Positions 24,546-32,320 of a stretch of 64,000 nt of DNA are shown here, piece after piece (the stretch's first letter is position 1; every line of letters begins with the position of its first letter). The DNA comes from Marinobacter sp. SS21. GTDB taxonomy: Bacteria; Pseudomonadota; Gammaproteobacteria; Pseudomonadales; Oleiphilaceae. The stretch spans positions 218,031 through 282,030 of the forward strand of contig NZ_JAQNDA010000006.1 in the NCBI RefSeq assembly GCF_028369065.1. Direction: 5' to 3'. The notes under the pieces were generated by a model that saw only the letters and a list, made by a program, of their open reading frames with translations, did no database searches and was not told the origin of the DNA. The translations under genes and the position numbers were made by a program.

Positions 24546-26381
24546 GTGGAACTGTTGAATACCAAACTGCGGCTAGAGCCAAACCGGCAGGTGGCGCAGC
24601 CGGCGTCGGGCTACCGCTGGCGGGGCATCGCCAGGCTTGCGCTGAAGCATCGGCCGCGTCTGGTCAGGGCCAACGTGCTGGCGGTGCTGGCGACGCTGGT
24701 GAGCGTACCGCTACCGTTGCTGTTGCCGGTGTTGGTGGATGAGGTGTTGCTGGGACAGGCCGGGCCGGTGCTGCCGGTGATGGACCGGCTGTTGCCCGCA
24801 AGCTGGCAGCAGCCGGTGCTCTACATCGGCGCCATGGTGGTGTTGGCGCTGCTGTTGAGGGTGCTGGCGCTGGGCTTCAATGTGCTGCAGTCGCGGGAAT
24901 TCTCCAAGATTTCCAAGGACGTGGTGTTCCGTATCCGCTCCCGGTTGCTGGCCCGGATGCAGCGGGTGTCGATGGCGGAGTACGAGACCCTGGGTTCCGG
25001 TGCGGTGAGCAGCCATTTTGTCACCGATCTGGACGCCATCGACCAGTTTATTGGTACCACCATCAGCCGCTTCCTGGTGGCCAGCCTGACCGTGCTGGGC
25101 ACGGCGCTGATTCTGCTGTGGGTGCATTGGCAGCTGGCGCTGCTGATTTTGCTGTTCAATCCGCTGGTGATTTTCAGCACCATGATCATCGGCAAGCGGG
25201 TGAAGGAGCTCAAGCGCAAGGAGAACGCCGCCTATGAGGAGTTCCAGGGTGATCTTACGGAAACCCTCGATGCCATCCATCAGCTTCGCGCCGCCAATCG
25301 GGAAGGCCACTACCTGCGCCAGCTGGTGGCGCGAGCCCGTCAGGTCCGCGATCACGCCGTTCAGTTCGAGTGGCGCAGCGACGCCGCCAGCCGCGCCAGC
25401 TTTGCCCTGTTCCAGTTCGGCGTCGATGTTTTCCGCGCCGCCGCCATGGTCACCGTGCTGCTCAGTGACCTGAGCATCGGCATGATGTTCGCCATCTTTG
25501 GCTACCTGTGGTTCATGCTTACCCCGGTGCAGGAAATCCTCAGCATGCAGTACGCTTACTACGCCGCCAACGCCGCGCTGTTCCGGGTCAACCGGTTGCT
25601 GGCGCTGGATGAGGAGCCCCGCTACCCGCCGCTGGACAACCCGTTCAAGGACCGCCACACCGTGAGCCTGACCCTGCGGGATATCCATTTCGGCTACGGC
25701 GAGGGCGAACAGGTGTTGCGGGGCATCAATTTGCATCTGGAACCGGGGGAGAAGGTGGCGGTGGTGGGCGCCAGCGGTGGCGGCAAGTCCACCCTGGTGC
25801 AGGTGTTGCTGGGTATGTACACCCCCCATCGCGGCCAGGTGTTGATTGGTGGAGTGCCGGTGCAGCGAATTGGCCTGCCCTGCCTGCGGGAGCATGTCGC
25901 CACCGTGTTGCAGCACCCGGCCCTGTTCAACGACACCATTCGCCAGAACCTGACCCTCGGCCGCCACAAGCCGGACACGGAATTGTGGCAGGCGCTCAAG
26001 GTGGCTCAACTGGACGCCACCGTGGCGGCCATGCCGGAGCAGCTGGAAACCCGGGTCGGGCGCCAGGGCGTGCGGCTGTCCGGCGGCCAGCGTCAGCGCC
26101 TGGCCATTGCCCGCATGGTGTTGTCCGACCCGTCCATCGTCATCCTCGATGAGGCCACCTCGGCGCTGGATGCGGAAACCGAATACCAGCTGCACCGGGA
26201 ACTGCAGGACTTCCTGCGCCAGCGCACCACGCTGATCATTGCCCACCGGCTCAGTGCGGTCAAACAGGCAGACCGGGCCTACGTGTTCGAGGACGGTCGC
26301 ATCATTGAGGAAGGCCGACACGACGAACTGATTGCCCGCCGGGGTCTCTACGCGCAGCTGTACGGTGACCGCCAACACTGA
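24546..26381 (+). CDS. ABC transporter, fused permease and ATPase (MsbA-like exporter half-transporter)
   Basis: 611 residues. An N-terminal six-helix ABC_membrane domain (residues ~45-330) precedes an ATPase with Walker A GASGGGKSTLVQ, signature LSGGQRQRLAIAR, Walker B IVILDEATSALD and the H-loop IIAHRL. This layout is a homodimeric exporter of lipids, drugs or peptides. Start choice is open: GTG 24546 is almost on top of the AAGGG site, whereas TTG 24555 lies 10 nt after it and would shorten the protein by three residues. It stands alone between the nitroreductase operon and aconitase. Confidence 0.88.
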   Translation: MELLNTKLRLEPNRQVAQPASGYRWRGIARLALKHRPRLVRANVLAVLATLVSVPLPLLLPVLVDEVLLGQAGPVLPVMDRLLPASWQQPVLYIGAMVVLALLLRVLALGFNVLQSREFSKISKDVVFRIRSRLLARMQRVSMAEYETLGSGAVSSHFVTDLDAIDQFIGTTISRFLVASLTVLGTALILLWVHWQLALLILLFNPLVIFSTMIIGKRVKELKRKENAAYEEFQGDLTETLDAIHQLRAANREGHYLRQLVARARQVRDHAVQFEWRSDAASRASFALFQFGVDVFRAAAMVTVLLSDLSIGMMFAIFGYLWFMLTPVQEILSMQYAYYAANAALFRVNRLLALDEEPRYPPLDNPFKDRHTVSLTLRDIHFGYGEGEQVLRGINLHLEPGEKVAVVGASGGGKSTLVQVLLGMYTPHRGQVLIGGVPVQRIGLPCLREHVATVLQHPALFNDTIRQNLTLGRHKPDTELWQALKVAQLDATVAAMPEQLETRVGRQGVRLSGGQRQRLAIARMVLSDPSIVILDEATSALDAETEYQLHRELQDFLRQRTTLIIAHRLSAVKQADRAYVFEDGRIIEEGRHDELIARRGLYAQLYGDRQH

Positions 26382-26471
26382 GGGCGCGGCGATTCCGTCA
26401 ATCCCGAGCCGCCCTTGATAGAAGCATTTTCTTCGAGCCCATTCGGTGTAATAGTGGAGTATGCGATTGAA

Positions 26472-26489
26472 TGACCGCCTCGGCGGTCA
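26472..26489. promoter_or_regulatory. perfect palindrome upstream of acnA
   Basis: TGACCGCC-TC-GGCGGTCA, 8-bp arms with a 2-nt centre, 42 nt before the acnA start codon. The tight spacing looks more like a dimeric-repressor site than a terminator, and no T-run follows. Confidence 0.4.
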
Positions 26490-26531
26490 GGCACCCCTTA
26501 ATCATCCAGTTGGACCAAAAGGACGTGCGTC

Positions 26532-29309
26532 ATGGCAAACCATCGCTCTACATCGGCCCCAATCGATACTCTGGCCTTGCTTGATGTCCGTGGCCAGCGT
26601 TATCACTACTTCAGCCTGCCCAAGGCGGCGGAAACCCTCGGCCAGCTCGACAAGCTGCCGTTTTCCCTGAAAGTGCTGCTGGAAAACCTGCTGCGCCACC
26701 AGGATGGCGACAGTGTGGAGCGTCGCCATCTCGACGCCATGGCGCAGTGGCTGGAGCAGCGTCACTCCGATACCGAAATCCAGTACCGGCCAGCGCGGGT
26801 GCTGATGCAGGATTTCACCGGCGTGCCCGGCGTGGTGGATCTGGCGGCCATGCGTCAGGCGGTCGCGGCGGCGGGCAAGGACCCGGCGTTGATCAACCCG
26901 CTGTCGCCGGTGGATCTGGTGATCGACCATTCGGTGATGGTGGACAAGTTTGGCAACGCCAGCGCCTTCAGGGACAACGTCGCCATCGAGATGGAGCGCA
27001 ATCGCGAGCGTTACGAGTTCCTGCGCTGGGGCCAGCAGGCTTTCGACAACTTCCGGGTGGTGCCACCGGGTACCGGCATTTGCCATCAAGTCAACCTGGA
27101 ATACCTGGGCAAGACCGTGTGGACTCGGGAGCAGGACGGCAAAACCTTCGCCTTCCCCGACACCCTGGTGGGGACCGACTCCCACACCACCATGATCAAT
27201 GGCCTCGGCATTCTCGGCTGGGGGGTGGGCGGCATCGAGGCGGAAGCCGCCATGCTGGGCCAGCCGGTGTCCATGCTGATCCCGGAAGTGGTGGGGTTCA
27301 AGATCACCGGCAAGCTGCGCGAAGGCATCACCGCCACCGATCTGGTACTGACCGTAACCGAGATGTTGCGCCAGCAGGGCGTGGTGGGCAAGTTTGTCGA
27401 GTTCTATGGCGATGGTCTCAAGGCCATGCCGGTGGCGGACCGTGCCACCATCGCCAACATGGCCCCGGAATATGGTGCCACCTGCGGCTTCTTCCCGGTG
27501 GACGACCAGACCCTGAGCTATCTGCGGCTGACTGGCCGCGACGAGCAGCAGGTGGCGTTGGTGGAAGCCTACGCCAAGGCCCAGGGGCTGTGGCGCGAGC
27601 CCGGACGCAACCCGCTCTATACCGCCACCCTGGAACTGGATATGGGCAACGTGGAGGCCAGCCTGGCCGGCCCCAAGCGGCCTCAGGACCGGGTTGCCCT
27701 GACCGCCATACGGTCGGCGTTTGAACTGGTGATGGCGACCGCGAATGGCGACCAGGCTGACGCCAACAACGTCAACCTGATGTCGGAAGGGGGCCAGACC
27801 GCGGTGGGGGTTGAGGACAGTTACTGGCACCATTCCAGTCAGGACATCAACCTGGACGGCGAAGTGTACCGACTCGATCCGGGCGCGGTGGTGATCGCCG
27901 CCATTACCTCCTGCACCAACACCTCCAACCCCAGCGTGATGATGGCCGCTGGGCTGCTGGCGGAGAAAGCGGTGCAACGGGGGCTGAACACCAAGCCCTG
28001 GGTCAAGACGTCGTTGGCGCCGGGGTCCAAGGTGGTGACCGATTACCTGAAGGTGAGCGGCTACCAACAGGCACTGGACCGGCTCGGCTTCAACCTGGTG
28101 GGGTACGGCTGCACCACCTGTATCGGTAACTCGGGGCCGTTGCTGGAGCCCATCGAGCAGGCCATTGAGCAGGGCGATCTGGCGGTGGCATCGGTGTTGT
28201 CCGGTAACCGCAACTTCGAGGGCCGGGTGCACCCGCTGGTGAAAACCAACTGGCTGGCGTCGCCGCCGCTGGTGGTGGCCTTTGCCCTGGCCGGCAATGT
28301 CCGGATCGACCTGACCCGGGAGCCGCTGGCCAGCGACAGCAATGGCCAGCCGGTGTACCTGAAGGACATCTGGCCCAGCCAGCAGGAAATCGCCGAGGCG
28401 GTGGCGAAGGTCAACAGCGAAATGTTCCACCGGGAGTACAGTGAGGTGTTTGCCGGTGACGCCACCTGGCAGTCGATCCAGGTGCCTGCCAGCAAGGTCT
28501 ATCAGTGGTCGGAGGACTCCACCTACGTTCGGCACCCGCCGTTTTTTGACGGCATGGGTGCGGCGCCGGAAGCCATCGAGGATATCAAAGGTGCCCGCAT
28601 TCTCGCCCTGTTGGGGGATTCAGTGACCACCGACCACATTTCTCCGGCGGGGTCGATCAGGGCGGACAGCCCGGCGGGGGAATACCTGCAACGGCAGGGT
28701 GTCGCGCCCAAGGATTTCAATTCCTATGGTTCCCGCCGCGGCAACCATGAGGTCATGATGCGGGGCACGTTCGCCAACGTTCGCATTCGCAACGAGATGC
28801 TGGACGATGTGGAAGGGGGTTACACCCGTCACCTGCCAAGCGGCAAGCAAATGGCGATCTACGATGCCGCCATGGCCTATGTCGCCGATAATACTCCACT
28901 GGTGGTGATCGCCGGCAAGGAGTACGGCACCGGCTCCAGCCGGGACTGGGCCGCCAAGGGCACCCGGTTGCTGGGCATTAAGGCCGTGGTGGCGGAGTCG
29001 TTCGAGCGCATCCACCGCTCCAACCTCATCGGCATGGGGGTGATGCCGTTGCAGTTCGCCGAGGGCAGCGGTCGTCAGAGCCTCACACTGAGCGGGGATG
29101 AAACCATCGACATCGCCGGACTGGCCGGCGACATCCGGCCTGGCGCCAGTGTGACCATGACCGTCCGTTACCCCGACGGCCACAGCGAAACCTGCGAGTT
29201 GCTGTCGCGCATAGACACCGCCAATGAGGCGACTTACTTCCGCCATGGCGGTATCCTCCACTACGTGGTGCGGGAGATGATTGCCGGGCATGGGGCCGCT
29301 GCCGAGTGA
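26532..29309 (+). CDS. acnA: aconitate hydratase A
   Basis: 925 residues, slightly longer than the ~890 of E. coli AcnA. It interconverts citrate and isocitrate through a [4Fe-4S] cluster. The cluster ligands are C461 (AITSCTNTSNP), C527 and C530 (YGCTTCIGNSGPL). The swivel-domain signature GKEYGTGSSRDWAAKGT with its catalytic Ser is present near the C-terminus. The AcnA/IRP type is clear from DLVIDHSVMVD and TDSHTTMINGLG. Monocistronic by position. The palindrome 42 nt upstream may regulate it. Confidence 0.96.
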   Translation: MANHRSTSAPIDTLALLDVRGQRYHYFSLPKAAETLGQLDKLPFSLKVLLENLLRHQDGDSVERRHLDAMAQWLEQRHSDTEIQYRPARVLMQDFTGVPGVVDLAAMRQAVAAAGKDPALINPLSPVDLVIDHSVMVDKFGNASAFRDNVAIEMERNRERYEFLRWGQQAFDNFRVVPPGTGICHQVNLEYLGKTVWTREQDGKTFAFPDTLVGTDSHTTMINGLGILGWGVGGIEAEAAMLGQPVSMLIPEVVGFKITGKLREGITATDLVLTVTEMLRQQGVVGKFVEFYGDGLKAMPVADRATIANMAPEYGATCGFFPVDDQTLSYLRLTGRDEQQVALVEAYAKAQGLWREPGRNPLYTATLELDMGNVEASLAGPKRPQDRVALTAIRSAFELVMATANGDQADANNVNLMSEGGQTAVGVEDSYWHHSSQDINLDGEVYRLDPGAVVIAAITSCTNTSNPSVMMAAGLLAEKAVQRGLNTKPWVKTSLAPGSKVVTDYLKVSGYQQALDRLGFNLVGYGCTTCIGNSGPLLEPIEQAIEQGDLAVASVLSGNRNFEGRVHPLVKTNWLASPPLVVAFALAGNVRIDLTREPLASDSNGQPVYLKDIWPSQQEIAEAVAKVNSEMFHREYSEVFAGDATWQSIQVPASKVYQWSEDSTYVRHPPFFDGMGAAPEAIEDIKGARILALLGDSVTTDHISPAGSIRADSPAGEYLQRQGVAPKDFNSYGSRRGNHEVMMRGTFANVRIRNEMLDDVEGGYTRHLPSGKQMAIYDAAMAYVADNTPLVVIAGKEYGTGSSRDWAAKGTRLLGIKAVVAESFERIHRSNLIGMGVMPLQFAEGSGRQSLTLSGDETIDIAGLAGDIRPGASVTMTVRYPDGHSETCELLSRIDTANEATYFRHGGILHYVVREMIAGHGAAAE

Positions 29310-29431
29310 AGGCCGCTGGCGGCATCCGGGGGCAGATCCCATCGTCAGCGGCGATTTTGACGACTATAGTGTGATAATAACTGGCTGATCGCCCGGTCGT
29401 GGGGCGGGCCGAAGCGGACAGGGGAATTTGG

Positions 29432-31105
29432 ATGGCAAAGGGCGGATACCAGGATGTGGTGCAAAAGCTTGAAGTGCTCAAGTCGAAGTTTGTCACCCGA
29501 GTCACCCTGGAGCTTGAGCAGTTTACCGGACAGTTTCGATCAAGCGCGGAGCGGACCGTGCGCGGGGAACTCGCACAGGAGGGTTACGAGTGGCTGCACC
29601 GTCTTGCCGGCTCGGCGGGTACCTTTGGGTTCCAGGCTCTGGGGCGTCAAGCCCGGGAGCTGGAACTTAAGCTCAAGTCGGTCTCGGAAGGGGGCGGGGC
29701 ACTTCCTGCCGATGAGTTTCTGCGACAGCTCGAGGGCCTGAAAGAACTGCTCTCTGCCGATGCCGGGAGTAGTGCGATTCCGGTATTGGATAATCAGGTG
29801 GCGGACGCGTTGGAAATGACCCGGCAGGGAGTTGATCTGATTGAGCCCGACGATAGCATCGCTCGCGAGCTGGTGAGCGGACTTTCTCGCTATGGCTACG
29901 ATGTGACCATCTACCCCAGTCCGGATGCCCACCAATCTGCGGGAGCCAGCAATCGGCTCGACACTGCCGCGGTGATCGTCAATGCCTGTTTCCTGGATCG
30001 GTTCGCGGCAGTGGAACCCGAGGATGAGCCCAATCCGGTCAGGCCATTGATTTATCTGTCCCGCAAAGCGTCGTTCGAGACCCGCTATCGCATCGCCGAG
30101 GCTGGCGCTGGCGGGTTATGTACCGTCCCGGTGGATGTGCCTGCGTTGGCGGACCGGATCGAGCAACTCAACCAGGAGCGGGACGACAGTGCCGGGGGCA
30201 GGGTTGTGATAGTTGACGACGACGAGCAATTGGCAGAGCACTATCGTTTGGTGCTGTCCGCAGCCGGCATGGAGGTGGTGGTGGTTACGCAGCCGGCGGA
30301 AGTGGTCTCCCAATTGGCCGAATTTCGACCGGATCTGCTCCTGATGGACATCCACATGGGGCGTTATTCCGGTGTCAGCCTGGCGCGGTTGATCCGTTTT
30401 CAGCCGGAATGGTTGGGATTGCCCATCGTTTATCTGTCCTCGGAACAGGACCGGGACGAGCAGATCGCCGCCCTGGCCCAAGGGGCAGACGATTTCATTG
30501 AGAAACCGATTTCTGACCAGCGATTGGCGAATGTGGTGCGAGCCCGCTGTAACCGCGCCCGCCAGCTTGCCCGGCTGGCGACCCGGGACGGCCTCACTGG
30601 GCTGCTGAAACACCCCACCATCAAGCAGGAACTGCAGAAGGAGTTCGCCCGCTGCCTACGCCATGGGACGGATGCCAGCGTGGCTATGTTGGATCTGGAT
30701 CACTTCAAATCGGTAAATGACACTTTCGGCCATGCCACCGGCGATACCGTGATTCGAGCGTTGGCGAACCTGCTGAGGCACCGATTGCGTAAAACCGATG
30801 CCATTGGCCGTTACGGTGGTGAAGAGTTCGTGGTGATCCTGCCGGATTGTCCGCTGAACAAGGCCCAGACCATCATGCAAGATGTGTGTGACCAGTTCGC
30901 CGGTCTGATGTTCAGTCACCAGGCCGTCGATTTTCGCGTCACCCTGAGCGTTGGAGTTTCCTTGCTGCAGGATTTCAACAGTGCCGAGGCCGCCCTGGAC
31001 GCTGCCGATCAGGCGTTGTACCAGCGCAAGGCTCAGGGCCGTAACGGGGTCACCCTGTATCAAAAGCCCCATCCCGAACCCCGTCGGGAGACCGCGCCGT
31101 CATGA
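29432..31105 (+). CDS. Hpt / receiver / GGDEF diguanylate cyclase
   Basis: About 557 residues. An N-terminal Hpt domain carries the phosphorylatable H56 in LHRLAGSAGTFGF. Residues ~130-240 look like a degenerate receiver without the usual acidic pocket. A canonical receiver (VVIVDDDEQ, phospho-acceptor D306 in LLLMDIHMG) follows, then a GGDEF domain with the active motif YGGEEF at about 461-466 and LDLDHFKSVNDTFGH. It should make c-di-GMP under phosphorelay control. ATG 29432 has AGGGGAA upstream; a GTG 33 nt earlier is weaker. It overlaps the next gene by 4 nt (ATGA). Confidence 0.85.
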   Translation: MAKGGYQDVVQKLEVLKSKFVTRVTLELEQFTGQFRSSAERTVRGELAQEGYEWLHRLAGSAGTFGFQALGRQARELELKLKSVSEGGGALPADEFLRQLEGLKELLSADAGSSAIPVLDNQVADALEMTRQGVDLIEPDDSIARELVSGLSRYGYDVTIYPSPDAHQSAGASNRLDTAAVIVNACFLDRFAAVEPEDEPNPVRPLIYLSRKASFETRYRIAEAGAGGLCTVPVDVPALADRIEQLNQERDDSAGGRVVIVDDDEQLAEHYRLVLSAAGMEVVVVTQPAEVVSQLAEFRPDLLLMDIHMGRYSGVSLARLIRFQPEWLGLPIVYLSSEQDRDEQIAALAQGADDFIEKPISDQRLANVVRARCNRARQLARLATRDGLTGLLKHPTIKQELQKEFARCLRHGTDASVAMLDLDHFKSVNDTFGHATGDTVIRALANLLRHRLRKTDAIGRYGGEEFVVILPDCPLNKAQTIMQDVCDQFAGLMFSHQAVDFRVTLSVGVSLLQDFNSAEAALDAADQALYQRKAQGRNGVTLYQKPHPEPRRETAPS

Positions 31106-32256
31106 AGGCGCTGATTCTGGAGGACGATCTGCTGATGGCGGAACTGCTGGAGACCATCCTTGCCGGCCTCTACGCCCGTTTTGACGCCTGCATCGTCAGC
31201 TCGGTGACGGAAGCCAAGCAGGCCTGGGAACCGGATCGCTTCCAGTTGGTTATTTGCGATTGGAACTTGCCCGACGGTTCGGGGCTGGACGTGGTGCGTT
31301 ACATCCGCCAGCAGGACCACGAGGTGCCGGTGCTGATGATTTCCGGACGGTCCGACCGGGAATCGGTGCTGGCGGCCGCCCACCACCGCATCAGCGGCTT
31401 CATCGGTAAACCGTTCAAGGTGGAAATGGTGCGTGATCGGCTCAAGTCCATCTTTCCGCCGGAGGCAGAGCCGGATGAGCCGTGCGAAGATCTGGAGCAG
31501 ATGCTGACGGCGGTCTGTAACGGTCATTTTCAGTTGCCCACCACCCTGGAGCCCAGCGAAATCCTGACCTTGATGGAGCGCCCGGAAACGCTGGATGCCA
31601 CCCAGTTGGCGGAACGCTGGCGGGATGAAACCGGGCTCACCACCCGGTTGCTGGATGTGGCCAACGCCAGTTCCTACCGTGCCACCGGTGAGCCGGTGGG
31701 TACACTGGCGGAGGCGATCCGGCTGATTGGCACCAAAATGTCGCTGAACCTGGCCCTGGGCCTGGCCATGGATGCCACCCATACCCTCAGTGACCCGCGC
31801 TTGCGGGAACGGGCGGAAGCCTACCAGCGGCAATGCGAGGAGGTTGGTCGTCACGCCCAGCAAATGTTTCGCAAGCTCGCGGTATCGGAGCCCAAGGCGT
31901 TCACCGCCGGACTGCTGAGCCGGGCCGGAGAGTTAGTGGTGTTAAGCGTCTTGCAGCAATATTTGAACAACGGTGGCAGCCTGAGCGACGAGCGTATTGA
32001 GCAGGCTCTGGGTGACTGGGCTCAGCCCTGCGGCAACCGGCTCAAGGTGGTGTGGCGATTGCCGCTGGACCTGCGTGAGCTGATTGGCGCCATCCATTTT
32101 CTGCCGCGGGGCAACGCCCGCCAGGACCGCATCGTCATGCGTGCCGCCTCGATGATCGGCCAGGGCCAGGGCGAGAGCGCCGAGTGTCAGCGGTTGTTAC
32201 GCTTTGCCGGCCTGGACCCGGAAGACTATGCCAACGCCAAGGACGCCAGCGAGTAG
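31102..32256 (+). CDS. receiver-HDOD response regulator
   Basis: 384 residues: an N-terminal receiver (LILEDDLLM, phospho-acceptor D53 in VICDWNLPDGSG, switch Lys in IGKPF) and a C-terminal HDOD domain (roughly 140-350) beginning LPTTLEPSEILTLME, with LTTRLLDVANAS and AIRLIGTKMSLNLAL. HDOD domains are HD-related but usually lack metal-binding residues and act in signalling. The start overlaps the stop of the cyclase gene by 4 nt, so both proteins should be co-produced. Likely fed by the kinase encoded next. Confidence 0.8.
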   Translation: MKALILEDDLLMAELLETILAGLYARFDACIVSSVTEAKQAWEPDRFQLVICDWNLPDGSGLDVVRYIRQQDHEVPVLMISGRSDRESVLAAAHHRISGFIGKPFKVEMVRDRLKSIFPPEAEPDEPCEDLEQMLTAVCNGHFQLPTTLEPSEILTLMERPETLDATQLAERWRDETGLTTRLLDVANASSYRATGEPVGTLAEAIRLIGTKMSLNLALGLAMDATHTLSDPRLRERAEAYQRQCEEVGRHAQQMFRKLAVSEPKAFTAGLLSRAGELVVLSVLQQYLNNGGSLSDERIEQALGDWAQPCGNRLKVVWRLPLDLRELIGAIHFLPRGNARQDRIVMRAASMIGQGQGESAECQRLLRFAGLDPEDYANAKDASE

Positions 32257-32320
32257 GGGGCTGACTCCGCAGTGAACCCGTTTGATGGAACCCCACAATG
32301 AGCGCGCCAGGAGGGCAGTA

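Noticed and set aside
24711..26378. Minus-strand open frame opposite the ABC transporter
   Set aside because: Low-complexity Gln/His-rich translation with no motif, complementary to the real gene.
26502..28535. Minus-strand open frame opposite aconitase
   Set aside because: No domain signature; aconitase is complete on the other strand.
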